DNA from: Parietaria judaica
Lineage: Eukaryota; Streptophyta; Magnoliopsida; Rosales; Urticaceae
Direction of reading: 5' to 3'
Assembly (NCBI GenBank): GCA_954871525.1
Contig: OX940863.1
Span: 5,060,001-5,124,000, forward strand
Length of the DNA: 64,000 nt
The translations under genes and the position numbers were made by a program. The notes under the pieces were generated by a model, which saw only the letters and a list, made by a program, of their open reading frames with translations, was not told where the DNA came from and ran no database searches. This document shows, in pieces, positions 28,597 to 40,119 of the stretch. How positions within the stretch are numbered: the first letter of the stretch is position 1; each line of letters starts with the position of its first letter.

Positions 28597-28980
28597 TAAG
28601 AATATTAAAGCCTCTTGAACTCCTTCATCGTTCACTTGTCTCCCTTTAAAAAATGAACACGTTACAATCCTTACAGTTATGATCGTAGGAGGATTACACA
28701 AGCTCCTTTCAGTTTATTTCCTCGCTTTATTTCCAACTTACACACTCAAACTCCAAAGTTGTTCATATTACAGAGAGCTTTGGGTTGAAACTCTAAACAC
28801 TTTTCTCACTTTTTTTTTTCAATATTTTTCTCTCAATAATCGTTGAACACATATAATTACATTGATTTTCTACTTACACAAGTATTTGACTAATAATGTA
28901 GCAACTAGCAAGGATCACGATACTATATATTAGTCAAGTACTTGTGATAATATTATTGGGGATGATACATATAAATATAA
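27598..28980. other. Intergenic with (AT)n tract, no gene seen
   Basis: An (AT)n microsatellite occupies about 28558-28592, preceded by a GTGTATGTGTAT stretch. Nothing coding is supported. Confidence 0.4.
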
Positions 28981-29327
28981 TGAGTAATAGCGATAAAATA
29001 CTTAAAACTTTGATCAAGTGGAGCGGTGAAAGCCTAAAGTGAAAAATAATGATAAATCATAAAAGTATTTAGAGTTAACAAAATTGAGGTGATACATTTT
29101 TCTGTGTAACTGTTAATGCCAGACGTTGATGATCATTTTTTGTATAAGTAAAGTGCTATTTAATCATACTTAAGATAACACATGTATGTGCCTATTTGAA
29201 TTCGAAGAAAAAATGTATCGGTTCACATAATTTGTTTACTTTAAGTACATTTTTGCTATTTTTTTCACTTTAAACCTCTGCGTCTCGGTTGATCAAAGTT
29301 TCGGGTACTTTTATCGCGATTATCCTC
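28981..29327. mobile_element. Terminal-repeat element, family B, copy 1
   Basis: The left end GAGTAATAGCGATAAAATAC and the right end, read inverted as GGATAATCGCGATAAAAGTA, form terminal inverted repeats continuing into CTTTGATCA. The interior has AAGTGAAAAATAATG and TTTTTTCACTTTAAACC as a second inverted pair. It is homologous along most of its length to 60678-61042. No target duplication was evident; boundaries are within a few bases. Confidence 0.6.
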
Positions 29328-30560
29328 GTAATTATCATACATTTCAGAGTTTCAGGTGTGAAATCAGTTGCAAACTCCCAAAAGAGTAGATGACAAGTGT
29401 GAAGCACCAAAAATACAATCAATCTCTTCCCTTTATAGCTCTTTTTCAAAGTATATAAGTAGCCCTAATTAAAAGTTAGCTCTTTGGGAATGGGAGGACC
29501 ACTTGCTACTTTTTCCCTAACAAACCCTAGCTCCATCTAGAAAGCAAAGGCATATGATATGACACCAAGCTCTAGTCCATAGATATAGCAAATAATTGGA
29601 GACACCATTATCACAAACCACGATTAACCACCCCAAAATGCCTCCAAATTCAACACACGCGAATTAAGTTAGTGAAAACCCATTTAACATATGTCCTTGA
29701 AAGAACGCACGACACAATCATGGTCGATGGGACCCACTTGCCGATATTGTTGAATCTCATACATTTCTGGTCTTTTTAACATGTGAGAATCGAATCTGAG
29801 AATGTCATTCAATTATCTTTTAAGATGATAATTGGAATGTGATAAATAGCACACTCGAACTCAATTATATAGAGAGTGTAGACATTGTGATTGTAATTTG
29901 ATAATTCTAATTATGCTCCCTGTGACTTTACAGTTTACAATTTCTTCTTTGGTATCGAGGATCGGTCTTAATTATAGGCGAATAAGGTCGGTACTTCAAG
30001 CATAGTCCCATGTTAGAGCCTCCGATTTCTGAATATTTTTATTTATATAACTTTTCAGCTAAAAAGAATACTACTTTTAAAACACTTTGATCGTTTTTTT
30101 TTTCTCTTTCTATTTCTACTGTACACGACGAACTCTACGTGATGAAAATATAATTCGTTCCAGATAAAGTACACAATATATTTATAGAAATTCAATTTTA
30201 ACTGATATGTGAAAAGATTACGTTCGAAAGTCATATTAATAATGCAATTATGCAACTCGATCGATTTGACAAATTTTTTCTTGAAACTCTAAAAAATTTA
30301 TGTAGCTTAGGGCTATTTGTAATATATAGTTTACAAAAATGCTCATGATGATATTATACTCTTATATCAATTTAATCACAGCTAAATTACTCAAATAAGT
30401 TTAAAAAATAAACTATATTATATAATAAACAGCAAATACACTCACATGTTGGCCAATTTGCGTAGTAATATATTTAAATTATTTCAACAGATATTCTTTG
30501 AAGCTTTCTCCATTCTACACGTCTTGAAAGCGCATAATAATTAACAGCACACCAAAAAAA
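29328..30560. other. Intergenic with degraded hAT-like fragment
   Basis: At about 29955-30030 a decayed copy of the GGGCCGGCCC-type hAT element is recognisable by TTAATTATAGGCGAATAAGG. The rest is AT-rich with no gene. Confidence 0.4.
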
Positions 30561-30591
30561 AGCCCTCTCTCTCTCTTCTCTTCTCTCTCAG

Positions 30592-31086
30592 ATGAGGCAG
30601 CTCATTGAGCACAAGAAGAGGCCACAGAGAGAGCACCAACACTCCCTCTGCTGCGGCTGCCGGCTCAGCGTCTCATCCTCCGAGGAACCCGACAGCGCCT
30701 CCTCCTCCTCGCGCCACCTGTCCGTGTCGAGCCTCGCCCACGCCATGGTCCAGGAGAGGCTCGACCAGATGATCAAGGACATGAAACCTTCTTCTTCTTC
30801 TTCCAGGAGGCCAAGAAGTAGCAGCACCAAGTTCGTGCTCATCGTGGCGATGGAGAAGCCTTCGGCCAACCCCGGAGAGGACTTCCGGGAGTCAATGGTC
30901 GACGTGATCACCGCGAATCGGATCGACGAGGCGCGGGATCTTCGCAGGCTTTTGGAGTACTACGTGTCTGTGAACTCGGAGGAGTATCGTTGCGTTATAT
31001 TGGAGGCGTTTTATGAAGTTTGTTCTCGCTTGTTCTTGTACTCTTCCTCCTATAAAGCACATGAGTACCGATCGTCAGTACGTTGA
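30592..31086 (+). CDS. OVATE family protein (transcriptional repressor)
   Basis: An intronless frame of 164 residues follows a CT-rich leader (about 30563-30590), and its ATG is the first in frame. Residues 80-146 form the OVATE (DUF623) domain, with FVLIVAMEKPSANPGEDFRE, SMVDVITANRI and LRRLLEYYVSVNSEEYRCVI leading into LEAFYEVC. The N-terminal half is rich in Cys, Ser and Arg and contains an Ala/Gln-type helix near 49-63. OVATE family proteins are plant-specific repressors that act with TALE homeodomain partners and affect organ shape and secondary wall formation. At 164 residues it is one of the short members. I cannot assign a subgroup number. Ser-rich low-complexity runs (36-40, 67-71) are typical. 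Confidence 0.92.
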   Translation: MRQLIEHKKRPQREHQHSLCCGCRLSVSSSEEPDSASSSSRHLSVSSLAHAMVQERLDQMIKDMKPSSSSSRRPRSSSTKFVLIVAMEKPSANPGEDFRESMVDVITANRIDEARDLRRLLEYYVSVNSEEYRCVILEAFYEVCSRLFLYSSSYKAHEYRSSVR

Positions 31087-32569
31087 TTATATGTAGAGGT
31101 TTTGTACGGATATTTTGTATGAGTTTGATTTCGACTGTTTCTTTCTTCTTCATCTTCTTGAGCTGTGATTCTCTGCAATGTAAATGATCTTGCATGTAGA
31201 AAATAATTCTTAGACCATATTCATGCAAAAATATACAGTTTAGAGCTGGAACAGTTATATGTCATCTGATTATATATATACGTGTGTGTGAAATTATATG
31301 TTATAGTCGTGACGGAACCAGAAATTATGTCCGGGAGCCTATATATATTTTTTTCTTTCAAAAGTTATATTTGGAGTATATGTGCGAAGTCTAATTCGTC
31401 AAAATCGCTATAAAGACTCGAGATAGAGTAATCAAGTTGATTGATCTATATTTGGGAATTGGGAGTAGTCTTAATTTTTGAACTTATATGCTTGAATCAT
31501 TATCTCTGTGTCATCTTTAATTTTTTAATTAATTTGTGTTTTGATTTAAAGATTAAGGTTTTCTCCTACAAAAATGGCTATATTTTAGTTTGGATCACAA
31601 TATATAGCATGTAATAAACCCAATTTCAGGGTAAAATGAAGCATGTGACCTGACAGAGTAATTATGTTGAACATGTGATTAGCACTATAACTACATTATT
31701 AACAAGTAAGCATGATTAACTATCAACTTTAAGTATTAACTTATTTATTTATTTATTTATGTAGTTATGTAATTGCAACTAGACTGTTATCTTTGTATGT
31801 AAAAGCTTTCTTTTTAAGAGTTGGCCTAAAGCAGAGTCAATCTTATGTAAGAAAATTGCATGTTGTGTAAGTTACGAAAAATGTTCTAAAACGATATAAA
31901 CATACGAATCAAAAAACGAAAAGGATCGAGTCACCTCCCGCTATAGTTTTGTGTTTCGGCAAGCTTGGCTCTCTTTGAATTCATTTTGTGTTTATAACTT
32001 CCGTTAATATCAATGGGAAGATCACAATCCCATGATTTTATTCACTGATTTCGACAATCATATTAAGCGATTAAGACGTGTTAATCACAATCAAGAATGA
32101 CCAGTTTCAAACTGCGCCAAAAAAATTGCAATCAAGTAAAATCATGCGATAAGAGCACGCGTATTGGGCCATCATTCACCGAGTTATGTATTTTAATTAG
32201 AGATTTTACTCGAATATGCAATTTTGAGCTTTAGTATAACAACCATAGTGATTTTCTCACCAAATCAACTCGACATAAAAATTATCGGACCGTTTTCTTT
32301 ATGTTTCGTTAAATACCGTTGATGACACGCTGTAACCTTTGTTGGCTTCGAAATCGTTTTAGATAAAAAGAAAAAAAAAATTATCTTAAACCATGGCAAA
32401 ACAGAGGTTGTGATGAGAGGCAGAATCCTTTCAAGCCACTCTCTCCAACAAACTCGAAAAGAAAATAGCCAATCACATGTAATTTATTTACTATAGGAAG
32501 TATAATTTCTTTACACATATCTTGTATATTTGTATACTCTACATATTTTCATTACATGGGAAGAGGTGT
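31087..32569. other. Intergenic, no gene seen
   Basis: It contains the 3' ends of the convergent OVATE and fibrillin genes. Around 31304-31340, GTGACGGAACCAGAAATT resembles the decayed end of a common plant repeat. No further gene is supported. Confidence 0.4.
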
Positions 32570-33887
32570 TCATGGAGTCAACAAGCAGCTTCCTTCCTTG
32601 ATGAGCACGAAAACGCTGCCACGATCTCCCCTGGAAATGCGGAGCTCTCCGTCGAGGTAAGTGGTCAGCAGCCACGACTGAGCGCTGCTGCTCGTGATCG
32701 GAATCTTCAGCGGCGGCTGGCTGGAGATACTCTTCACCACCGACGAGGCCGTGTCTTGGACGGAGCTGATCAACCCCTTGAACGGGGAGAGATCGAGCTT
32801 CTGTCCCAGAAATTCGACGTTATCGGGTACCACTATGGAGTCCGTTAGTTGGGGAGTTCCGATTACGCCTTCTTCGAACTTGATCTGAATATACAGAGAG
32901 GGAAACCACAAGAAGTACATCAAAAAATTGCTTTGAATCGTAATGACACACTGAGATTATTTGCACAAAATCACAGACCATAGAATGAATCTCTAAGGAA
33001 ATTTAACGGGGAAGCTAACCTGAACGCGCTTGGGGCTTCGGACTTCGAATTTGGCATTGGTGCTGATGGAAGTTGTGGTCAACGGACCGGCGAACTGGAC
33101 GGAGTTCTGGACCGTTAAATTCTCCGAGTCGATTGTCTGCGAAACCTCTTCGACCTTCACCAGAGGAAGAGTGCTTCTGGACAAAAATGTCAGCAGGCCA
33201 GGAAAGGATGTGTATCTGCGCAACAATCAAAACCAGAGGATTGAGAAAACTGACGATCTGATATCATCTTCATCCTTCTCTAAGCAGCAAACCGCAAGCA
33301 AAACTAAGGAATTCATCTCTCAGAACCATGATTGAATTCCTATAATCATTCAATTCAATCAATTTTCTCTCTGTCATGAACAATCTGAAAACGCAAGAGA
33401 CTTACGCAAGAATCCATTTTCCATTGAGCAGGCTCAAGGCCTCGGTGGGAGCAGGGTTAGGGTTCTGAGCTTCCAACTGCGTGATGAGCTCCACGATCTC
33501 TGCTCGTGTCTCGCTCAACGCCTTCAGGCCGCGATCGGTCCCGTAGAACGAGTCGATCAGCGCCTTCTTCAGCCTAGCGATCTCCTCCGTCTCCGCAGGC
33601 TTCTCCGTCTCCGTCTCCTTCTCCGCTACCGCCACCGATTCCTCGCTGAGAACCGCCGGTCCGTCCCTGTCCGGGCCCCACTCGTCATCGTCCACAACGC
33701 GCACGCGGAAAGACGGCCTCGCGCGCGCGGATTCGCGCACCGCCAAGAGTCTCGGCCCCTCGGCGGCGAGCCTCGACGGCACGACTCCGACCGTGCTCGG
33801 AGCAGCCGAGGCCTTCGATTGGTGCTTCGGAGGCACCACGGAGAAGGTCTTGCAGGGAAATTGGTTCAGTTGCGACACGGACGCCAT
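32570..33887 (-). CDS. FBN1: Plastid-lipid-associated protein, fibrillin 1 (PAP) type
   Basis: Three exons (33406-33887, 33020-33215, 32570-32884) sum to 993 nt and encode 330 residues. The first ~60 residues are Ser/Pro/Arg-rich and poor in acids, as in a chloroplast transit peptide. An acidic [11 protein letters not shown] (66-76) marks the start of the mature protein. The PAP_fibrillin domain runs from about 104 to 320, with [80 protein letters not shown] and [18 protein letters not shown]. These match the FBN1/CHRC/PAP1 subgroup of plastoglobule and chromoplast-fibril proteins, usually about 320 residues. FBN1 genes respond to abscisic acid, light and oxidative stress, and two G-boxes lie upstream here. 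The start is the ATG giving the transit peptide; an in-frame ATG 24 nt upstream lacks family support. Confidence 0.95.
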
Positions 33888-33959
33888 TGCTAGGGTTTCG
33901 TTTGAGCTCAAAATATTCAGTGTTAACTGTTACCTGAACTCCAAATTTTCCGAAATACA

Positions 33960-33967
33960 GTTTATAG
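33960..33967 (-). promoter_or_regulatory. Putative TATA box of FBN1
   Basis: On the minus strand CTATAAAC lies about 75 nt before the start codon. It is the only TATA-like match at a plausible distance. Confidence 0.45.
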
Positions 33968-34118
33968 CTCGGAGGGAAGAACCGAACTCTGAATCCAAAA
34001 GACGGATATACCCCTGAAATTTGGAGTCTTGCGCCGGGTGAGTGAGGGTATAATCGGGATTTCAGTCTGCCTCTAGAAGATCCCAGATTGGAGATCAATT
34101 TTATTGTCCTGGTTGTGA

Positions 34119-34173
34119 CACGTGGACGAAGACAAATGAAATTGCTATTACATGAGATTGCAAATTCCACGTG
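34119..34173 (-). promoter_or_regulatory. Two G-boxes (CACGTG) upstream of FBN1
   Basis: CACGTG cores lie at 34119-34124 (context ACACGTGGAC) and 34168-34173 (context CCACGTGGCC), 49 bp apart and about 230-285 bp before the FBN1 start codon. Both contexts fit ABRE/G-box sites bound by bZIP and bHLH factors. A role in FBN1 expression is inferred from position. Confidence 0.55.
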
Positions 34174-34522
34174 GCCGACTCTAGAGTATTCTTCGGCTGT
34201 GTTCATATTTTCATTTTTAATTCATTTAATTTTTGGCGTATTAATTTTGGTTAGAAACGAGCGATTCAATTTGTTACACGAAAAATATCTCACTTGTTGA
34301 AAAGTTAGTTCGAAACTTCGAATTAGTGTCATTGCTTCTATTTGGGTCCACGACGTTGTGGGGTTGTGAGTGATGCTTCAATGTTCCGAGAATGGACATC
34401 GATTTGTTCTCTCAGCTTTCAATAAACTTGGTCCAAGTGTTGGTATATCTGCCATAAATGAAAAAACATAATAGGTGTACTTTTCAGCTTCTGATTATAT
34501 TTTTTAAGAGTAGACAACAACC

Positions 34523-34668
34523 TATATATTATAAAAGAAAAAATTACAAAATAAGATGTCACCTTAGGTTAAGATATTCAGAAAAAGAAAATTTTATATA
34601 TTATAAAAGGAAGAACTACAAAATGGGGTATCACTTTTAACATTAAGGTATTGAGAAAAGAAAAGATC
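34523..34668. repeat. Tandem duplication, ~72-bp unit
   Basis: TATATATTATAAAAG starts at 34523 and again at 34595. Similar sequence follows each, ending in AAGATATTCAGAAAAGA or AAGGTATTGAGAAAAGA. The two units have diverged noticeably. Confidence 0.65.
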
Positions 34669-35129
34669 TTAGAGCAATTTACAATTTGTCACAATAAAAT
34701 CAAGCTATTGAGAATTTTATTTTTTTTAATTTTTTTTTATTGTTTGTCATAAAAGTTAGTTAGTTATAAATTTGTGTATATTTACCAAAAACTAAAAGTA
34801 TGTCACTTACGAGAATATAAAAAGACTATCCAATAGAAAACACACAAACATATCAATAACTCTAATTATTTAGATTTTTAATTTATTTTTATTGTTTGTC
34901 CTAAAATTTAGTGCTAACTTAGTTATAAATTTGTGGGATATTCAAATTTACTTCATAATTTACTTATAATTTACTTTTAATGTTATATCTCTATCTACGC
35001 GTGACACCAATTTCAAAAGCCTATTTGCTTTTGATAATTTTTTTTGTTTATGGAATTATGGTTGATGATCTAGAATTTTACATGTTTTTCTTTCCGGTAT
35101 AAGATTTTTGACGCAATATAATCAACGTA

Positions 35130-37109
35130 TTCGAATTTAAAGGAGGTATAGACGAGAAGGAATCAAAACCGAGAAGAAAACTAGAAGATCAAGGAAAAAG
35201 AAAAGTGACTCTAATGAGATGAATCAATGTATTAAAGCATAAAGGGGGAAAAAGTTCATGTTAAATTTGATGAGAAAGAACAACCTGAAGGAAAAGAAGG
35301 TGATTTTTTAGGTAGTTGGATTGGTGTGTTAGCTAGGGAATTCGCTCCAATAACTATAATCGATTGGAGACATGAAAGTTATGCTAAGGTGAAAGAACGG
35401 ATATGGAATGAAGTCGAACAAGCATTTGTTATTCCGAGATGGTTCAAAAGAAAATGTTTATCAAGTGTCGCGGCTTCGGCAAGACAATTCCGGCATGGTC
35501 TCTCTACCCTAATCAATAAACATCCCAAGGGAAAAAGCATTTATGAGCGACCGGATATTGTTGAGAAGTACTACGCGAGCATCACGGCCGAAGTATGGAA
35601 GAAATTTATGGAAATTAGATTAAGTGAAAAGTTTGGGGAACTCTCGAAACAAAATAAAGCTCATAGAGATCAAGTTGAATACCTTTCGAGAACGGGCCGA
35701 AATGGATATCGGAAGATCGATCAACAACTAGTAAGGGTTCTAATTTTGTATTTTAATTTTATTTTACTGCCAAGAATCGAATAACATGTTTATTTTGTTT
35801 CGTAGTATGCCGAAAATTGAGAATGGGCCACCTTACCCACACTTTGGTGCGTCACGAGGAAGAACCCCGATGGTTCATTAAAGGACTCAACTTTGAAGTC
35901 AATAATAGAGAAAATAGTAAGTACTTATATAATGTAGTGCAAATATAAGTAGTTTTGATTCTCTTATAATTATTGTTTATTGTTAGAACGAATATGCCAC
36001 GCAAGAAGAAAATGGCGAGTTTGAACCCGATGAGGAAGTCGACGTATTGACAAGAGCGTTGAGAAAGAAAGATCATTTCGGACGAGTTCGGGGACAATCG
36101 AAATACGTCACAAAGCGAGCATATCACCAAGCATCCAACTCAACGCCGAATCCCGTCGTTAAAAGCCTCAAAGCGGAAATTGAAGAAATAAAAGCGAAAA
36201 GCGAGGCAAAAGATGCGGCTTTGGAAGAATGGAAGTAAAAAATGGAACTATTTGTCCACCAATCAATTGCTCGAAATTTTGAAGGGAGTAACGATGCATG
36301 CTCCCGTGGCGGCACTCTGATTAGTCAACTGCTCGCTCCGGTTAATCAATAGCTCGCTCCGGTTAGTTCGGGAAAAAAGACTAAGCCCATATCGGTCGAC
36401 AATGGAAGCGGTGTTGGCGGAAGGGGCTCGAGGGATGTACGACCAGCGGCCTCTCATCCAAAGACGCCCATTTCGGGTGATGGTGGCGTCGAATGTCTTC
36501 TATACTCGGACGCTTTTGAAGAATACGTCGCAAAGGGGAGGGCATATAAACGTTATATCCCGGGCGAGGAACTTTTTCTCAATAAAGAATGGGCGGGCGA
36601 ATATACTCGGGTGTTAATTGAAGTGGTAAATGCTCCGATCCCTAATGTTCCTCTCACTATGGGAACTTAGTGCCTTGACCGACAAGGTTAATCAAGAATG
36701 TCGACACTAGTAAGTGTTGTTGGATGTAAAAACGTCGCGGCCAATATTATATTTGTCGCGGCCAATATTCCTTCCAACGACACTTATTAGTGTCGTTGGA
36801 TAAATATACGCTGCGGCAAAAATTATATTTGTCGCGGCCTACAACTTGTCCGAGGACATTTTCGAGTTTTAGAAGCACCTCACACAACACTTATTATGTG
36901 TCGTCGGAATGTTCGCCGCGGCAAAATTATTATTAAGCCGCGGCGAATTTGGATTCCGACTACACTTTTCAAGTGTAGACCAACGCCACTTAAATTAAGT
37001 GTCGTCAGATATCATACGACGGAGGATCCGACGACACATAAAATGTGTAGTCGGAGAGATCCAACTAGACCGTTTGAGTGTAATCCAATCCTTTTTTGTA
37101 GTAGTAGTG
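35130..37109 (+). mobile_element. CACTA (En/Spm) transposon, right part
   Basis: The right end reads CTTTTTTGTAGTAGTAGTG, the inverse of CACTACTACTACAAAAAAG, a typical plant CACTA terminus. Just inside it (36690-37080) lies an array of short palindromes such as ACGACACTTATTAGTGTCGT, characteristic of CACTA subterminal repeats. Upstream are remnants of the Transposase_24 protein. No CACTA-type left end was found, so the element is truncated or internally deleted, and its left boundary is approximate. Confidence 0.75.
35259..36663 (+). pseudogene. CACTA transposon protein remnant (Transposase_24-like)
   Basis: A segment at 35259-35730 reads FLGSWIGVLAREFAP, TIIDWRHESYAKVKERIWNE and FRHGLSTLINKHPKGKS, in the style of the plant Ptta/En/Spm protein. 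A GT-AG intron (about 35731-35805) joins it in frame to ATLPTLWCVTRKNPDGSL, but the joined frame meets a stop at 35818-35820. The next exon (from about 35988) encodes LTRALRKKDHFGRVRGQSKYV and a coiled segment, stopping at 36236-36238. A final piece (about 36474-36663) reads EEYVAKGRAYKRYIPGEEL. Multiple stops make it non-functional. The family assignment rests on motif style and the neighbouring CACTA terminus. Confidence 0.65.
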
Positions 37110-37849
37110 CTCATACCTACGTGTCAAAAAATAAAATAAAATGAAATTAGAATATATAATGATCCGTTTAAGTATTGAGGCCCAAAACGACATGTTTCAC
37201 ACAAAGGTTTTGTCGTTGTGTCTCAAGAGGCTTGTCGTTCTGGGCTTTTTGGGTTTAATGCAATGTGCTCATTTTCAACACTTAAGTACATTAAAAAGTC
37301 TCGAACTCGACGTGGATTTCATTGAGATTAGTTAATGATTATCGACATTATATTATAATATTATGTGATAAATAATTAAATATTTTTAGCTCTAGCATAG
37401 AAAAAGGAAGGAAATTAGGGGTCGTAGTAGTGTATTAGGTTTGTTTACTTGTGACGATTATGTACTCACTGTCACTACTATGCGTATATGGTGTCACGTC
37501 GAATACCGAATGATTAATGGTTAATTCGTTAATTGACCAGAACCACCAATCATTTATTGAAAGGAAAAAAAAAACAGCATTAAATAAAGACAGTAATGAC
37601 CCGCCAACCGCCAATAATTAAGACTTTTTAGCCTAAGCAAAGCATCCATGAATATTGATTTACCTCATCTTATTATATTCTTACTAATTATTTGTCAACA
37701 CTGTCATTTTGAATATTTCAATTAAAGAGAGTATATAAATTCATACATTTCGTAGCATTTAAATTTGCTGGTTTTTTTTTAACCAACGTAAGACCTAAAG
37801 TCAATAGTGGACAGACACATTAAAATACGATATATAAGGTATTTTTACA
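37110..37849. other. Intergenic, no gene seen
   Basis: AT-rich flank between the CACTA end and a small MITE. A 64-codon frame at 37141 resembles nothing known. Confidence 0.4.
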
Positions 37850-37858
37850 TTAAATAAA

Positions 37859-37959
37859 AGGAAATTGTACGAAATACTCATTTTGTGTCAAACTTTTTAA
37901 AAAACTACCAATTGTGTGTGTAAAAAACTACCCATAATGAGTATTTCGTTAATTAACCC
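37859..37959. mobile_element. Mutator-type MITE with exact 9-bp target duplication
   Basis: It runs from AGGAAATTGTACGAAATAC to the inverse of GGGTTAATTAACGAAATAC. Exact 9-bp duplications TTAAATAAA flank it (37850-37858 and 37960-37968), the Mutator superfamily size. It is homologous to 63276-63406 but lacks most of the right arm. Confidence 0.8.
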
Positions 37960-37968
37960 TTAAATAAA

Positions 37969-39049
37969 TTCGAAAAATATAATTAATTAGTGGCACGTCG
38001 ATATTAAATAGTCACGAGATTAAGTTATTTACGAGTACATACGATACGATATCATTTGTTGTGTGATAATGAAGGCATAATGGCGATCAGATGATCCGTA
38101 TGCAAAATGACGTGCCTCTCTAATTAATTTGGTTACAACAAATAATACAAAACACGTACGTAAATCATACACACTCAAAACATTTAATATTTTGACATAA
38201 ATATATATCATATATATATATATATATGAGAAATTAAAAATAGACCAGAAATAGACGTTGAATAATCAAGAGATACATGAGCCCCACTACCACAGTTCAA
38301 GATCTTGTTGATAGCTAAAAAAGAAAAAGGAGTCGATGCTCATCAATCAATTCATCACGATCTTTTTTTTTTTTCATAAAAAAATAAAGTTACCCCTTTG
38401 AGCGCAATCAGTGCACTAATTTTATCGGCACATCATTACCCAAAATCCCAAATAAAAGTACCAACTTTTAAATTTCAGTGATTTCTTGTAATTGTTTATT
38501 AGGTGTTGAACATTTTGGCATTTTCATCATGTAAACTTTGAATTTCATTTAATTTTACACATGTTAATTTGTGTTATGCACCGATAATAATAGTTAGCAG
38601 CTCAGTCTTGGCTTTTTATCGTTTATTTGGGTAATTAATTATGAATTCATACTTTAATGGAGGTGAAAATGTGCGTGATATCTGTGGAATTACCTCGGTT
38701 GTGCGCCGGCTTCATTGGCTTTTGACTTTTCTTCTACTGGCCGACCATCATCTCTATCAATTTCTTTGATTTCTATACTATTTTTTATTTAGAGTTTGAA
38801 AAGCCAATACCGATTAAAAACCGGTTTATCATTTTCATCATTTAGTTATCTGTCATTTATGTAAAAGATTTTACTAACATTTTTATTGATATTCTCGAAA
38901 ATTTGAAATTTCACGAGTATAACAATTCTCACGAGCACGTGATTTTATAATTATTTCACACAAAAACGAGTAACACATGATTTTATAACACGATTAAAGT
39001 CATTCGTCACTTCAAAATGCAATTCGTTACCTGTTTTCTCAAGATGATT
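37969..39049. other. Intergenic, no gene seen
   Basis: AT-rich sequence with a short (AT)n tract near 38210-38227. No gene is supported. Confidence 0.4.
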
Positions 39050-39640
39050 AGTGATGATGCAGGATTTCATCCTCCTCGAAAAACGACATCGAGAGACAAA
39101 ACTACACCCATGGACGTAAACGACGTAGGATCTAAAGAAAGTCGGGCCTCACAACGAACCAGTAGGCCCAATAAGCGACCCAGCACAATCAGTCTGTCAA
39201 GAGTCCACTTCGAAGCCAAGTCAACAAGAGCCAAGTCTTCCCTAAGACCAAGCCCACGAGGACCAAGCGACCTTTCCAAAGACTAAGCAGCCCAGGATAT
39301 CAGGCGTTTTCTCCCTTTATTGACCAAACCTAGAGTCCTCCACGTGGAAAGGGATCAAATATCACGTCGTCGAGAACCAACTAAATTCTAGGAAATAGAC
39401 GTTGTAATACAGGCTATAAATAAAGCCTGCGAAGTAACTTAAGGGACAATCATCTTGTTCTACGCTTTATCTAACTTTTCATTCTGTATTCACTTTGCTA
39501 TCAATCAAATATACAAGTTCCTTATTATCGATCAACTCTTTGCCAAATTATCATCTCGTATCTTTATTCACCGAAGTGAATTTTATCTCGGATAGTTAAG
39601 ATCCATTGTTGTGTTCATCGTAAACAGAGTGTTATCACAT
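39050..39640 (+). mobile_element. LTR-like sequence with TATA box
   Basis: This block is GC-richer than the flanks at its left (39090-39290). It then carries CTATAAATAAA at 39414-39424 inside a small hairpin (CAGGC...GCCTG), followed by a CT-rich stretch typical of an LTR R/U5 region. No paired LTR, primer-binding site or polyprotein is present, so a solo or truncated LTR is inferred. Boundaries are approximate. An 89-codon frame inside it has no recognisable domain. Confidence 0.45.
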
Positions 39641-40119
39641 TGTGACAGTTGGTCGTGATTATTCACATCAAAAATTAGTATTTCGATTCACTCCAATTAG
39701 ATCAAATCAAAGTTCATTCAAACTTGACGAGATGTACCATATTTTATTCTAGCTTTAATTGATGACAATAAAGCGAGTACCTATTAACATAATTTTATTT
39801 ACTTTTAATAATAATACTATAAAACCCGGAAATTAATACTAAAAAAGACGCAAAGAGCAGCCATTCGGTCACTCAGTCCCAACTCCAAGAAGCATAGAAT
39901 AAATCACAAGTGAAAGCGTAACCCTGTAAAGTAGCCTCTTCCATCTTCCTTCCATTTTGTCCCTTTCTTTCCAAATATTCAAATCCCATCGCTTCTTCAA
40001 GAAGCTCACGGGGTTTCCATGGACGACCACCCTCGCAGGCTCTTCTACTCGTCACTGTAAACACTTCGGATTATATCCGTTATTCCTCGCGAGTGAGTGA
40101 TTGAGTTGAGAGAGCATCG

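Noticed and set aside
35326..36238. CACTA-protein remnant as a working gene
   Set aside because: The spliced frame meets stops at 35818 and 36236, so it is decayed.
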